From Pseudenterobacter timonensis (GTDB lineage Bacteria; Pseudomonadota; Gammaproteobacteria; Enterobacterales; Enterobacteriaceae), in assembly GCF_900021175.1 (NCBI RefSeq), contig NZ_FCOP01000007.1, positions 209,638-273,637 of the forward strand: a DNA stretch of 64,000 bases. The letters run 5' to 3'. This document shows, one piece after another, positions 20,023 through 30,008 of the stretch. A program made the position numbers and the translations under genes. Position 1 is the first letter of the stretch. Every line of letters begins with the position of its first letter. The notes below the pieces were generated by a model that was not told the DNA's origin, made no database searches, and saw only the letters and a program-made list of their open reading frames with translations.

Positions 20023-20431
20023 TCCACGTCGGGTGGTGCGTTTCATCCTGCCAGGCGCTGTCCTCGATGCGAAAGCCCTGCGCGTGGTAGAAGTTCACTG
20101 CCCGGCTGTTTTTCTGGTACACCTCCAGGCTTAAGGAGGGGTAGCGCTGCTTAACGTGTGAAATCAGCGCCTGGCCTATCCCTTTGCCGATATGGTCGGT
20201 GGCGACAAACAGCGCGCCGATAAATTGCGACTGCATGACGCTGATAAAACCGAGGATTTCATCCGCCTCCGTCCAGACCCAGGTTTCAGAGCCGGGAAGG
20301 TAAGCGTCGCGTACCAGCGCTTCGCTCTCGATCCAGTAATTTGCATCGATAAACGGGTGGGCTGCCGTGGTGCTCTCCAGCCATAAACGCAGCAGGGCTG
20401 TGATATCGTCACTTTGCCATATGCGAATCAT
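19991..20431 (-). CDS. yiaC: GNAT N-acetyltransferase YiaC
   Basis: 146-residue GNAT protein of E. coli YiaC length; the E. coli protein is a lysine acetyltransferase. The acetyl-CoA motif appears as [19 protein letters not shown], and a C-terminal [13 protein letters not shown] matches the family. ATG 20431 (MIRIWQSDD) is chosen over an upstream in-frame Met because it aligns with E. coli. Its 5' end overlaps the 3' end of tag by 23 bp, giving translational coupling, and its 3' end overlaps bisC by 32 bp tail to tail. Confidence 0.92.
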   Translation of the reverse strand: MIRIWQSDDITALLRLWLESTTAAHPFIDANYWIESEALVRDAYLPGSETWVWTEADEILGFISVMQSQFIGALFVATDHIGKGIGQALISHVKQRYPSLSLEVYQKNSRAVNFYHAQGFRIEDSAWQDETHHPTWIMRWQADRMP

Positions 20432-20990
20432 GCTGACCTCCGGGGTGACAGAAACAGCGCGTGATATGGTCATTTACCAGCCCGCAGGACTGCATAAAGG
20501 CGTAGCAAATAGTGGAGCCGACAAACTTAAAACCGCGCTTTTTTAGCGCCCTGGAGAGCGCGTCCGAGGCAGCGGTGGACGAGGGGATCTGATCCTGAGA
20601 AACCGCCTGCGTCAGCTGTGGAGTATGGTCGACAAAAGACCAGACAAAGCGGGAGAAGGATTCACCGTTTTGTTCCATCGCCAGCCAGGCGCGGGCATTG
20701 TTGATAATCGCCTCAATTTTCCCCCGGTGGCGGATAATGCCCGCATCAAGCATCAACCGCTCCACATCGTCCCCGGTCATGGCGGCGACCGCCACGGGAT
20801 CAAAATTGTGAAAGGCGCGGCGGTAGTTCTCACGTTTTTTCAGCACCGTGATCCACGACAGCCCCGCCTGTTGCCCTTCCAGACAGATCATCTCAAAAAG
20901 CTTTTTCCCGTCGGTTTCCGGCACGCCCCACTCGTTATCGTGATAGTCGATATAGCATGGGTCCTGGCTCACCCAACCGCAGCGTTGCAT
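20409..20990 (-). CDS. tag: 3-methyladenine DNA glycosylase I (Tag)
   Basis: Removes 3-methyladenine from alkylated DNA, starting base excision repair. 193 residues, slightly longer than E. coli Tag (187). Zinc-site residues Cys4 and His17 are present, and the C-terminal HITRCFCHPG supplies the second His/Cys pair; the base-binding CLEGQQAGLSW is intact. First gene of tag-yiaC, constitutive in E. coli. Confidence 0.96.
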   Translation of the reverse strand: MQRCGWVSQDPCYIDYHDNEWGVPETDGKKLFEMICLEGQQAGLSWITVLKKRENYRRAFHNFDPVAVAAMTGDDVERLMLDAGIIRHRGKIEAIINNARAWLAMEQNGESFSRFVWSFVDHTPQLTQAVSQDQIPSSTAASDALSRALKKRGFKFVGSTICYAFMQSCGLVNDHITRCFCHPGGQHDSHMAK

Positions 20991-21147
20991 AGGTTATCTC
21001 CCTTACTGATTCTGATGCCGAAATTTTTTATCGCCCGGCTTGACGTGCCTGTTAAAGAGACAATAGTTAAAGAGGGGATATACCCCGATATCTCTTTATG
21101 AACAACGACTAATATCGCCGAACTCGGCTCTCTCTGGAGTCGCTTTG

Positions 21148-21852
21148 ATGATGATAAAAATAAACAGTGGTCGCCAGGTCCTTTATCGCCTGGCGGGTCT
21201 GGGAACCTGTCTGCTTTTTTGTCACACAGCATTTGCCTGGCAACAGGAATATATCGTTTCAGACGCCCAAAATAATATGACCGAGCGTTATACATGGGAC
21301 GCCGATCACCAACCGCGTTATGAGGATATTCTCGCAGAACGTATTCGCTCGTCGCAAAACGGCCCGGGACTGCAGATGAATACGCCGGATAACTATCCTG
21401 CGGATGCGCAAAGTACCATGAGCGTAGGGTGGAGTATGCCCGTGGGGCGGCGTATCAGAACCGGGCCGGTGGCGGAATGGCATTACGACGGTTCACCACA
21501 GTCGACCTACAACGAATTTGGCGACAGCGTAAATACTACCTCGCTGACCGATCCGCTCTGGCATGCCAGCGTCAGTACGCTTGGCTGGCGTCTCGATACC
21601 CGCTACGGTAATCTCCGTCCCTGGGCGCAAATCAGCTATAACCAGCAGTTTGGGGAAAACCAGTGGAAGTCTCAGTCAGGGATGAGCCGGCTGCCCGCCT
21701 CCCTGCAGTATGGCAACTGGACAGATGTGACGGTCGGCGCCGATATGCTGTTCCATCCCCATATGGCCGCCTACGCCTCGTTATCACAGGCGGATAACAC
21801 CGCCACCGGGGAGAATTTCCTCTACACGCTTGGGGTGAGCGCACGTTTCTAA
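21148..21852 (+). CDS. yhjY: Autotransporter-beta-like outer membrane protein YhjY
   Basis: 234 residues, as in E. coli YhjY (232). A signal peptide ends near CHTAFA, and the rest is a predicted beta-barrel with alternating aromatic strands, ending in the outer-membrane signature GVSARF with terminal Phe. There is no passenger domain, which is normal for this protein. In-frame TTG 21145 and ATG 21148/21151 are all possible; GGAG at 21136-21139 favours 21148. A TTGACG at 21040 may be its -35. Function unknown. Confidence 0.9.
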   Translation: MMIKINSGRQVLYRLAGLGTCLLFCHTAFAWQQEYIVSDAQNNMTERYTWDADHQPRYEDILAERIRSSQNGPGLQMNTPDNYPADAQSTMSVGWSMPVGRRIRTGPVAEWHYDGSPQSTYNEFGDSVNTTSLTDPLWHASVSTLGWRLDTRYGNLRPWAQISYNQQFGENQWKSQSGMSRLPASLQYGNWTDVTVGADMLFHPHMAAYASLSQADNTATGENFLYTLGVSARF

Positions 21853-21954
21853 AAAAACTTAATTATTTCAACGCATAAGTAACATTCCATATACAATATG
21901 AGCCCGGTCTGCGCGAGTCTTTTTGCGGGGCAAGGTCATTCATGCCTCAATCCA

Positions 21955-21985
21955 GGCATTTCATTCCGTTTCTGCAGCATCTCAT
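21955..21985 (+). promoter_or_regulatory. YpdB-type direct repeat upstream of yhjX
   Basis: GGCATTTCAT (21955-21964), an 11-bp spacer, then AGCATCTCAT (21976-21985). The published E. coli YpdB target upstream of yhjX is a GGCATTTCAT direct repeat with an 11-bp spacer; copy one is identical and copy two matches 8 of 10. It lies 83 bp before the yhjX start. Confidence 0.85.
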
Positions 21986-22068
21986 GCCGTTTTCCCCCGG
22001 CCAGCGCAGGGTTTTGTTTATTGTTGTCAGCAGTGAATTTCCTTAATTTCTCTTGCAGGACAACTGCC

Positions 22069-23271
22069 ATGAATACTTCTTCTAATAACCGTACGCGCTG
22101 GTTGACCCTTTTCGGCACCATTGTGACGCAGTTTGCGCTGGGCTCGGTCTATACCTGGAGCCTGTTTAACAGTGCGCTTTCCGATAAGCTGGACGCGCCG
22201 ATAAGCCAGGTGGCGTTCTCCTTCGGCCTGTTAAGCCTCGGGCTGGCGCTCTCCTCCTCCGTGGCGGGAAAATTACAGGAACGTTTTGGCGTGAAACGCG
22301 TCACCATGGCGTCGGGAATTTTGCTCGGCGTAGGCTTTTTCCTCACCGCCTGTTCCAATAACCTGATGATGCTCTGGCTGAGCGCCGGGGTGCTTGTTGG
22401 GCTGGCTGACGGGGCAGGGTATCTGTTAACCCTTTCCAACTGCGTGAAGTGGTTCCCGGAGCGTAAAGGGCTGATCTCCGCCTTCTCCATCGGTTCTTAC
22501 GGGCTGGGCAGCCTCGGCTTTAAGTTTATCGACTCGCAGCTGCTGGCGACGGTAGGGCTGGAAAAGACCTTTATGATCTGGGGCGCTATCGTGATGGTGA
22601 TGATCCTCTTCGGCGCGACGCTGATGAAAGATGCGCCACTGCAGGAGGTCAGCACCAAAGGCGGCGTGGTAGAAAATGACTTTACCCTGGCGCAGTCCAT
22701 GCGTAAGCCGCAGTACTGGATGTTGGCGGTGATGTTCCTGACCGCCTGCATGAGCGGCCTGTATGTTATTGGCGTGGCGAAAGATATCGCTCAGGGTATG
22801 GTCAAACTGGATGCGGCCACGGCTGCGAATGCGGTGACGATTATCTCCATCGCCAACCTCTCCGGCCGTCTGGTGCTGGGTATTCTCTCCGATAAGATCG
22901 CCCGTATTCGCGTAATTACTCTGGGCCAGGTGGTTTCACTGGTGGGTATGGCGGCGCTGCTCTTTGCTCCGCTGAACGCCATGACCTTCTTTGCCGCTAT
23001 CGCCTGCGTCGCCTTTAACTTCGGCGGCACCATCACCGTATTCCCGTCGCTGGTAAGTGAATTTTTTGGCCTCAACAATCTGGCGAAAAACTACGGCGTC
23101 ATTTATCTGGGCTTCGGAATTGGCAGTATTTGCGGTTCGCTTATCGCATCGCTGTTTGGCGGCTTCCATGTCACCTTCTGCGTTATCTTCGTCCTGTTGA
23201 TCCTCTCGCTGGCGCTCTCCACAACCATTCGTCAGCCGCAGCGTGAACGCTTAAGCGAAGCACACGCCTGA
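22069..23271 (+). CDS. yhjX: MFS transporter YhjX (oxalate/formate antiporter family)
   Basis: 400-residue inner-membrane carrier with twelve predicted helices, near identical in length to E. coli YhjX (402). It begins MNTSSNNRTRWLTLFGTIVT and carries the family stretch CVKWFPERKGLISAFSIGSYGLG. In E. coli yhjX is strongly induced by pyruvate through the YpdAB two-component system. ATG 22069 is chosen because AGGA precedes it and homology begins there; an in-frame extension upstream covers the control region. The substrate is probably a monocarboxylate but is not shown by the sequence. Confidence 0.94.
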   Translation: MNTSSNNRTRWLTLFGTIVTQFALGSVYTWSLFNSALSDKLDAPISQVAFSFGLLSLGLALSSSVAGKLQERFGVKRVTMASGILLGVGFFLTACSNNLMMLWLSAGVLVGLADGAGYLLTLSNCVKWFPERKGLISAFSIGSYGLGSLGFKFIDSQLLATVGLEKTFMIWGAIVMVMILFGATLMKDAPLQEVSTKGGVVENDFTLAQSMRKPQYWMLAVMFLTACMSGLYVIGVAKDIAQGMVKLDAATAANAVTIISIANLSGRLVLGILSDKIARIRVITLGQVVSLVGMAALLFAPLNAMTFFAAIACVAFNFGGTITVFPSLVSEFFGLNNLAKNYGVIYLGFGIGSICGSLIASLFGGFHVTFCVIFVLLILSLALSTTIRQPQRERLSEAHA

Positions 23272-23280
23272 GGCAATGTA

Positions 23281-23305
23281 AGAGGCCGCCATGCGGCCTC
23301 TTTTT
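23281..23305 (+). terminator. Intrinsic terminator of yhjX
   Basis: Perfect 9-bp stem AGAGGCCGC/GCGGCCTCT with 3-nt loop and T-run, 9 bp after the stop. Confidence 0.95.
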
Positions 23306-23509
23306 GTATCTTTTGTCCGGAATCGTCCTGTTATTTTGTAAATATCTGTTCCGATCACATTCTCTGCTGCCACTTTTACCTTCCTCTGTGGTCTACTTAC
23401 CGCGCTTGTAGACGTTTCTGATAACGATTTCTATCGCACTTACTTAGTCTGTCTGGTATCCCAGCGATATTCAGCGGGTTTATATACCCCTTTTCCCAGG
23501 GTTGTTTGC

Positions 23510-25204
23510 ATGAAATACATTAGGTCCCTTACCCAGCAGAGGCTTTGCCTGTTGCTGGCTGTCTATATTGGTCTCTTTCTGAATGGCGCAGTTTTGTTCA
23601 GACGAGTGGAAAGTTATCTCGAACACTTCACTTTAAGAAATGGAATTTTTGCTGCGATTGAGCTGTTCGGCTCCATTCTGGCGACCTTCTTTTTATTACG
23701 GCTCCTCTCTCTGTTTGGCCGTCGGGCATGGCAGATCCTCGCCTCGCTGGTGGTAATTATCTCCGCCGCGGCAAGCTATTACATGACCTTCCTTAACGTG
23801 GTGATTGGCTACGGGATTGTAGCCTCGGTGATGACGACCGATATCGACCTCTCAAAAGAGGTGGTGGGGCGTGGCTTTGTGGTCTGGACGATCCTGACCT
23901 GTCTGATTCCGCTGTTCTTTATCTGGAGCAACCGCTGCCGTTATACGCTGCTGCGCCAGCTGCGTACCCGCGGTCAGCGACTGCGTAATATTACCGTGGT
24001 TATACTGGCTGGCCTGCTGGTCTGGGCGCCGATTCGCCTGATGGAGAAGCAGCAAAAGCGCATCGAGAAAGCGACTGGCATCGACATGCCAAGCTACGGC
24101 GGGGTGGTGGCGAACTCCTACCTGCCTTCTAACTGGCTCTCTGCGCTGGGTCTTTACGCCTGGGCGCAGGCCGATGAGTCTACGGACGTGAAATCGCTGA
24201 TCGATCCAGCTAAAAAATTCACCTATGTGGCGCCGGGCAACGAGCTGGATGACACCTATCTGGTCTTTATTATTGGCGAGACCACGCGCTGGGATCACAT
24301 GGGTATGCTCGGCTATGAGCGCGACACGACGCCGAAACTCGCCCAGGAGAAGAACCTGGTGGCCTATCGCGGCTACTCCTGCGATACCGCCACGAAACTC
24401 TCCCTGCGCTGCATGTTCGTACGTCAGGGCGGGGCGAGCGATAACCCGCAGCGTACGCTGAAAGAGCAGAACGTGTTTGCGGTGCTAAAACAGCTTGGCT
24501 TTAGTGCCGATCTCTTCTCGATGCAGAGCGAGATGTGGTTCTACACCAATACTCTGGCGGACAATATCGCCTATCGCGAGCAGATTGGCGCCGAGCCGCG
24601 CAACCGCGGTAAGAACGTTGACGATATGCTGCTGCTGCAGGAGATGTCCCGTTCGCTGGAAAATCATCCGAACGGCAAGCATATGATTATCCTGCATACC
24701 AAAGGGTCGCACTACAGCTACTATCAGCGTTATACGCGTGATTTTGCGAAGTGGCAGCCGGAGTGCGTCGGCATTAATAAGGACTGCAGCAAGCAGGAGC
24801 TGATTAACGCCTACGATAACTCCATCCTTTATGTGGATACCTTTATTGACCGCGTTATTGATGAGCTGCGTGATAAAAAGGCGATTGTGATTTACGCCTC
24901 TGATCACGGCGAGTCGATTAACGATAAACAGCACCTCCACGGTACGCCGCGCAAGCTGGCGCCGCCGGAGCAGTTCCGCGTGCCGATGATGGTCTGGATG
25001 TCGGATAAATATCTTGCCCAGCCGGATAAGGCGAAGATGTTTGCGCAGCTGAAGCACGAGGCGGAAATCAAGGTGCCGCGCCGGCATGTGGAACTGTATG
25101 ACACCATTATGGGGTGCCTGGGCTACACCTCGCCAGATGGTGGGATTAACGAGCACAATAACTGGTGCCATATTCCCGACGGGACGGCAAAAGCTGCTAA
25201 ATAA
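23510..25204 (+). CDS. eptB: Kdo2-lipid A phosphoethanolamine transferase EptB
   Basis: Adds phosphoethanolamine to the outer Kdo of lipopolysaccharide on the periplasmic face. 564 residues against 563 in E. coli. Four or five membrane helices occupy residues 1-175, then an alkaline-phosphatase-like periplasmic domain with metal ligand Glu257 ([10 protein letters not shown]), probable nucleophile Thr293 (SCDTATKLS) and later SDHGES and HLHGTPR. In E. coli it is controlled by sigma-E and repressed by the MgrR small RNA; I could not find a convincing sigma-E promoter in the 204-bp gap upstream. Confidence 0.96.
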   Translation: MKYIRSLTQQRLCLLLAVYIGLFLNGAVLFRRVESYLEHFTLRNGIFAAIELFGSILATFFLLRLLSLFGRRAWQILASLVVIISAAASYYMTFLNVVIGYGIVASVMTTDIDLSKEVVGRGFVVWTILTCLIPLFFIWSNRCRYTLLRQLRTRGQRLRNITVVILAGLLVWAPIRLMEKQQKRIEKATGIDMPSYGGVVANSYLPSNWLSALGLYAWAQADESTDVKSLIDPAKKFTYVAPGNELDDTYLVFIIGETTRWDHMGMLGYERDTTPKLAQEKNLVAYRGYSCDTATKLSLRCMFVRQGGASDNPQRTLKEQNVFAVLKQLGFSADLFSMQSEMWFYTNTLADNIAYREQIGAEPRNRGKNVDDMLLLQEMSRSLENHPNGKHMIILHTKGSHYSYYQRYTRDFAKWQPECVGINKDCSKQELINAYDNSILYVDTFIDRVIDELRDKKAIVIYASDHGESINDKQHLHGTPRKLAPPEQFRVPMMVWMSDKYLAQPDKAKMFAQLKHEAEIKVPRRHVELYDTIMGCLGYTSPDGGINEHNNWCHIPDGTAKAAK

Positions 25205-25295
25205 CCGGTCTGGCGAGTTTCTCGCCGATCGAATGGCTTTTTTATGATAAGGGATTGACGGGCGGGCGCCTCAGCAGTAAGATGCGCCCCGCATT

Positions 25296-25372
<77 letters not shown>

Positions 25373-25378
25373 AATTTA

Positions 25379-25407
25379 AAACCCTGCTCAATGAGCAGGG
25401 TTTTTTG
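25379..25407 (+). terminator. Intrinsic terminator of tRNA-Pro, first copy
   Basis: Stem ACCCTGCTC/GAGCAGGGT, AAT loop, six T. The second copy is at 25546-25574. Confidence 0.92.
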
Positions 25408-25545
25408 CTATTGAAGCCCGTGAGGATGAGAACCTCCGGCGGGCGAGAGGTTCGACCCGAGCGAAGCGAGGGAACGTTGCGCCAGCAACGGCCCGCAGGG
25501 CGAGCCACGCAGTGGCGAGTTATCCTCTATCACCGACCAAATTTA

Positions 25546-25574
25546 AAACCCTGCTCAATGAGCAGGGTTTTTTG
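25546..25574 (+). terminator. Duplicated copy of the tRNA-Pro terminator
   Basis: Same stem, loop and T-run as 25379-25407, displaced by 167 bp within the tandem repeat. Confidence 0.9.
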
Positions 25575-25621
25575 CTATTAAAGCCCGTGAGGATGAGAAG
25601 CTCCGGGGGCGAGCGCCATTT

Positions 25622-25652
25622 GTAGGCCGGGTAAGCGAAGCGCCACCCGGCA
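25622..25652. repeat. REP-like element upstream of dppA
   Basis: Single copy GTAGGCCGGGTAAGCG/AAGCGCCACCCGGC. Confidence 0.8.
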
Positions 25653-26269
25653 AAATAACAAACTCGCTGCGCTAACCCGGCACAGCCTGTTTTACCCTTT
25701 TTTGTGCGCTAACGTAGAAAAATTCCCCTTATCCCCGTTTTCCCCTGCCTGTTAACGTTTTTGTGACATATTCCATTGTATTTTTTTATATATGGATTGA
25801 TCTTTTTTCGCGTTGCTTATGGATAACCTCAGCATTTTTGCCTGTGCGTTTTAACGTTCGCGGCATTTAGTGCTCAGATATTCACCGGTTTGTAAGAAAA
25901 TTGACGATAACTGAATAAAAGTTAATCACTGAATGTTGCAAATTATGAAGCGAATTGTGCTGAGTATCGGCGGGTAGCATAAATTTCCCTGCTGCAAACA
26001 CACCCGATGAGTTTTTTTAATCTTTGTTTGCCGTTTCTCACACTCTGCGTAAATCCCCGCCACCTGTATTGACGTTTTCACATTCTGTTGACAGATTGTA
26101 GGGCACGAGGGGCATTTCAGGGAGGATCTGCGCTGCTGCTCAGATGCTTACCTGAAAGGAATCTCCATCCCTCATAACGCCTTCGGGCATCACCGACCAG
26201 ACCGGGTAAAAAATAAATAAAGGCTGGCGGAGTAACACAACAAGCAAAACATCACATTGGAGCAGAATA
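25653..26269 (+). promoter_or_regulatory. dppA promoter and leader region
   Basis: 617 bp without a gene. The far half is AT-rich and I see no coding signal in it. A TTGACA at 26088-26093 aligns with the E. coli dppA promoter, 17 bp before a weak GGCATT -10. The leader ends in a CA-rich tract (about 26234-26256: AACACAACAAGCAAAACATC) followed by the ribosome site TTGGAGC. In E. coli this CA-rich tract is the base-pairing target of the GcvB small RNA, so peptide-uptake repression by GcvB is probably kept. Confidence 0.7.
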
Positions 26270-27877
26270 ATGAGTATTTCCTTGAAGAAGTCAGGGATGC
26301 TGAAGCTTGGTCTCAGCCTGGTGGCAATGACCGTTGCGGCAAGCGTGCAGGCCAAAACCCTGGTTTACTGTTCTGAAGGCTCGCCGGAAGGCTTTAACCC
26401 ACAGCTTTTCACTTCAGGCACCACTTACGACGCAAGCTCTGTGCCTGTTTATAATCGTCTGGTTGAATTTAAAACCGGTACTACGGAAGTTATTCCGGGT
26501 CTGGCGGAAAAGTGGGAAATCAGCGAAGACGGTAAAACCTATACTTTCCACCTGCGTCAGGGCGTGAAGTGGCAGGACAGCAAAGAATTTAAACCAACGC
26601 GCGACCTGAACGCCGATGACGTGGTCTTCTCTTTCGATCGCCAGAAAAACGCGCAAAACCCGTATCACAAAGTATCAGGCGGCAGCTATGAATACTTCGA
26701 AGGGATGGGCCTGCCGGATCTGATCAGTGAAGTGAAAAAAGTAGACGATAAGACCGTCCAGTTCGTGCTGACCCGTCCGGAAGCGCCGTTCCTCGCTGAC
26801 CTGGCGATGGACTTCGCCTCTATCCTCTCTAAAGAGTATGCGGACAACATGCTGAAAGCCGGTACGCCGGAGAAAGTCGACCTGAACCCGATCGGCACCG
26901 GTCCGTTCCAGCTGCTGCAATACCAGAAAGACTCCCGCATTCTCTATAAAGCCTTCCCGGGCTACTGGGGCACCAAGCCGCAGATCGATCGTCTGGTTTT
27001 CTCCATCACGCCTGACGCCTCCGTGCGTTACGCCAAGCTGCAGAAAAATGAGTGCCAGGTGATGCCATACCCGAACCCGGCAGATATCGCCCGCATGAAG
27101 CAGGATAAAAATATCAACCTGATGGAGCAGGCGGGTCTGAACGTGGGCTACCTCTCTTTCAACACCGAGAAGAAACCGTTTGATGATGTGAAGGTGCGTC
27201 AGGCGCTGACCTACGCGGTAAACAAAGAGGCGATCATCAAAGCCGTTTACCAGGGTGCCGGCGTGGCGGCGAAAAACCTGATCCCGCCAACCATGTGGGG
27301 CTATAACGACGACGTTAAAGACTACTCCTACGATCCTGAAAAAGCGAAAGCGCTGCTGAAAGAGGCGGGTCAGGATAAAGGCTTTACCGTTGAGCTGTGG
27401 GCGATGCCGGTACAGCGTCCTTACAACCCGAATGCGCGCCGTATGGCCGAGATGATTCAGGCTGACTGGGCGAAAATTGGCGTTCAGGCCAAGATTGTTA
27501 CCTACGAGTGGGGCGAGTACCTGAAGCGCGCCAAAGCGGGTGAACACCAGGCGGTGATGATGGGCTGGACCGGTGATAACGGGGATCCGGATAACTTCTT
27601 CGCCACCCTGTTCAGCTGCGCGGCGGCGAAAGATGGCTCTAACTACTCTCGCTGGTGCTATAAGCCGTTTGAAGATCTGATTCAGCCGGCGCGTGCAGCA
27701 GAAGATCACAACAAGCGTATTGAGCTCTACAAACAGGCTCAGGTAGTGATGCATGACCAGGCGCCAGCGCTGATCATCGCCCACTCCACCGTCTATGAGC
27801 CGGTGCGTAAAGAGGTCAAAGGCTATGTGGTTGATCCGCTTGGCAAACACCACTTCGAAAACGTATCTGTCGAATAA
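26270..27877 (+). CDS. dppA: Dipeptide / heme periplasmic binding protein DppA
   Basis: Substrate receptor of the DppABCDF importer for di- and tripeptides; in E. coli it also carries heme and acts in dipeptide chemotaxis with Tap. 535 residues, same as E. coli. A 28-residue signal peptide ends SVQA before KTLVYCSEGS; the rest is an SBP family 5 fold (GSPEGFNPQLFTSG, RQALTYAVNKEAI). GGAGC precedes the ATG. First gene of the operon, separated from dppB by 189 bp with two REP elements and a hairpin, as expected for a receptor made in excess. Confidence 0.98.
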   Translation: MSISLKKSGMLKLGLSLVAMTVAASVQAKTLVYCSEGSPEGFNPQLFTSGTTYDASSVPVYNRLVEFKTGTTEVIPGLAEKWEISEDGKTYTFHLRQGVKWQDSKEFKPTRDLNADDVVFSFDRQKNAQNPYHKVSGGSYEYFEGMGLPDLISEVKKVDDKTVQFVLTRPEAPFLADLAMDFASILSKEYADNMLKAGTPEKVDLNPIGTGPFQLLQYQKDSRILYKAFPGYWGTKPQIDRLVFSITPDASVRYAKLQKNECQVMPYPNPADIARMKQDKNINLMEQAGLNVGYLSFNTEKKPFDDVKVRQALTYAVNKEAIIKAVYQGAGVAAKNLIPPTMWGYNDDVKDYSYDPEKAKALLKEAGQDKGFTVELWAMPVQRPYNPNARRMAEMIQADWAKIGVQAKIVTYEWGEYLKRAKAGEHQAVMMGWTGDNGDPDNFFATLFSCAAAKDGSNYSRWCYKPFEDLIQPARAAEDHNKRIELYKQAQVVMHDQAPALIIAHSTVYEPVRKEVKGYVVDPLGKHHFENVSVE

Positions 27878-27908
27878 TTAAAAGTCAGGGGGTGCGACTG
27901 CACCCCAT

Positions 27909-27974
27909 GCCCGGCGGCGCTGCGCTTGCCCGGGCCTACGCGTGTAGGCCGGATAAGCGTAGCGTCACCCGGCA
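27909..27974. repeat. Inverted REP-like pair between dppA and dppB
   Basis: GCCCGGCGGCGCTGCGCTTG... (27909-27940) and the reverse-oriented GTAGGCCGGATAAGCGTAGC... (27944-27974). A separate hairpin ATTCCCG/CGGGAAT follows at 27985-28003. Together they probably stabilise dppA mRNA and lower read-through to dppB. Confidence 0.85.
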
Positions 27975-28066
27975 GCAGTGCTTTATTCCCGTTTATCGGG
28001 AATGAGATTGTGAGCAATACAGACGAACCGTCACCAGGCGGGGCGTCATTACAGAGAATCCGGGTT

Positions 28067-29086
28067 ATGTTGCAGTTCATCCTCCGACGTCTGGGGCTTG
28101 TCATCCCGACGTTTATCGGTATTACCCTTCTCACCTTCGCTTTCGTCCATATGATCCCCGGCGACCCGGTAATGATTATGGCGGGCGAGCGTGGTATCTC
28201 CCCTGAACGTCATGCGCAGCTGCTGGCCGAACTTGGCCTGGATAAGCCGCTGTGGCAGCAGTATCTCCACTATATCTGGGGCGTACTGCACGGTGATTTA
28301 GGGATCTCGCTGAAAAGCCGTCTCCCGGTGTGGGACGAGTTCGTGCCGCGTTTTAAAGCGACGCTGGAGCTCGGTATCTGCGCCATGATTTTTGCAGTCG
28401 CGGTAGGCATTCCTGTCGGCGTTCTGGCTGCGGTGAAACGCGGCTCTATCTTTGATCATACTGCGGTTGGCCTTGCGCTTACCGGGTATTCCATGCCCAT
28501 CTTCTGGTGGGGCATGATGCTGATCATGCTGGTTTCGGTTCAGTGGAACCTGACGCCGGTTTCCGGCCGCGTCAGCGACATGGTCTTTCTCGATGATACG
28601 AATCCGCTCACCGGCTTTATGTTGATCGATACGGCCATCTGGGGCGAAGAGGGCAACTTTATTGACGCGCTGGCCCATATGGTGCTGCCTGCCGTAGTGC
28701 TCGGCACCATCCCGCTGGCGGTAATCGTGCGTATGACCCGCTCCTCCATGCTGGAGGTGCTGGGTGAAGATTATATCCGCACCGCCCGCGCCAAAGGGCT
28801 GACCCGCATGCGCGTGATTATCGTACATGCCCTGCGCAACGCCATGCTGCCGGTAGTAACCGTTATCGGCCTGCAGGTCGGTACGCTGCTGGCCGGGGCG
28901 ATCCTGACGGAAACCATCTTCTCCTGGCCAGGCCTGGGTCGCTGGCTGATCGACGCGCTACAGCGCCGCGATTATCCGGTGGTGCAGGGCGGTGTGCTGC
29001 TGGTAGCGACGATGATTATCCTCGTCAACCTGCTGGTCGATTTGCTGTACGGCGTGGTGAACCCGCGTATTCGTCATAAGAAGTAA
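28067..29086 (+). CDS. dppB: Dipeptide ABC transporter permease DppB
   Basis: Inner-membrane permease subunit, 339 residues as in E. coli, with six membrane helices and the EAA loop (MLEVLGEDYIRTARAKGLTR) that contacts the ATPases. ATG 28067 gives MLQFILRRLGLVIPTF, the typical start of the OppB/DppB family; the in-frame extension upstream runs through REP sequence and is not coding. Confidence 0.97.
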   Translation: MLQFILRRLGLVIPTFIGITLLTFAFVHMIPGDPVMIMAGERGISPERHAQLLAELGLDKPLWQQYLHYIWGVLHGDLGISLKSRLPVWDEFVPRFKATLELGICAMIFAVAVGIPVGVLAAVKRGSIFDHTAVGLALTGYSMPIFWWGMMLIMLVSVQWNLTPVSGRVSDMVFLDDTNPLTGFMLIDTAIWGEEGNFIDALAHMVLPAVVLGTIPLAVIVRMTRSSMLEVLGEDYIRTARAKGLTRMRVIIVHALRNAMLPVVTVIGLQVGTLLAGAILTETIFSWPGLGRWLIDALQRRDYPVVQGGVLLVATMIILVNLLVDLLYGVVNPRIRHKK

Positions 29087-29095
29087 GGGGCCATC

Positions 29096-29998
29096 ATGTC
29101 ACAAGTAACGGAAAATAAAGTGGTTGCTGCACCGGTGCCGATGTCGCCGATGCAGGAGTTCTGGCACTACTTCAAGCGTAACAAAGGCGCGGTGGTGGGG
29201 CTGGTCTATGTGGTCATTATGATCGTTATCGCTCTGTTCGCGAATGTGCTGGCGCCCTATAACCCGGCGGAGCAGTTCCGCGACGCGCTGCTGGCGCCGC
29301 CCGCCTGGCAGGAAGGGGGTAGCCTGGCGCATCTGCTCGGAACCGACGACGTGGGCCGCGACGTGCTGTCGCGTCTGATGTATGGCGCGCGCCTGTCGCT
29401 GCTGGTGGGCTGCCTCGTAGTGGTACTGTCGCTGGTGCTGGGGATTATCCTCGGGCTGGTAGCGGGCTACTTTGGCGGCATTATCGATAACATCATTATG
29501 CGCGTCGTCGACATCATGCTGGCGCTGCCGAGCCTGCTGCTGGCGCTGGTGCTGGTGGCGATCTTCGGCCCGTCGATTGGTAACGCCGCCCTGGCGCTGA
29601 CCTTCGTCGCGCTGCCGCACTATGTACGCTTAACGCGTGCTGCGGTGCTGGTGGAGGTCAACCGCGACTATGTCACCGCCTCTCGCGTGGCGGGCGCCGG
29701 TGCGATGCGCCAGATGTTTGTGAATATCTTCCCGAACTGCCTTGCGCCGCTGATCGTTCAGGCGTCGCTCGGCTTCTCTAACGCCATTCTCGATATGGCA
29801 GCACTCGGCTTTCTGGGCATGGGTGCGCAACCGCCGACGCCGGAGTGGGGCACCATGCTCTCCGACGTATTGCAGTTCGCGCAGAGCGCCTGGTGGGTTG
29901 TCACCTTCCCGGGGGTGGCAATTCTGCTGACGGTGCTGGCATTTAACCTGATGGGCGACGGGCTGCGCGATGCGCTCGATCCCAAACTGAAGCAGTAA
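29096..29998 (+). CDS. dppC: Dipeptide ABC transporter permease DppC
   Basis: Second permease subunit, 300 residues as in E. coli. It has an N-terminal cytoplasmic segment, a first helix at about residues 35-55, then the permease core with EAA loop ([19 protein letters not shown]). It starts 9 bp after dppB with GGGG upstream and is followed 10 bp later by dppD. Confidence 0.97.
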   Translation: MSQVTENKVVAAPVPMSPMQEFWHYFKRNKGAVVGLVYVVIMIVIALFANVLAPYNPAEQFRDALLAPPAWQEGGSLAHLLGTDDVGRDVLSRLMYGARLSLLVGCLVVVLSLVLGIILGLVAGYFGGIIDNIIMRVVDIMLALPSLLLALVLVAIFGPSIGNAALALTFVALPHYVRLTRAAVLVEVNRDYVTASRVAGAGAMRQMFVNIFPNCLAPLIVQASLGFSNAILDMAALGFLGMGAQPPTPEWGTMLSDVLQFAQSAWWVVTFPGVAILLTVLAFNLMGDGLRDALDPKLKQ

Positions 29999-30008
29999 GA
30001 GGCACGAG

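Noticed and set aside
23306..23509. Sigma-E promoter of eptB
   Set aside because: No GAACTT-like -35 with a proper -10 could be placed in this gap.
25439..25521. Integrated element bounded by duplicated tRNA-Pro ends
   Set aside because: Only 83 bp lie between the copies and no integrase or phage gene is nearby; an RtT-like repeat explains it better.
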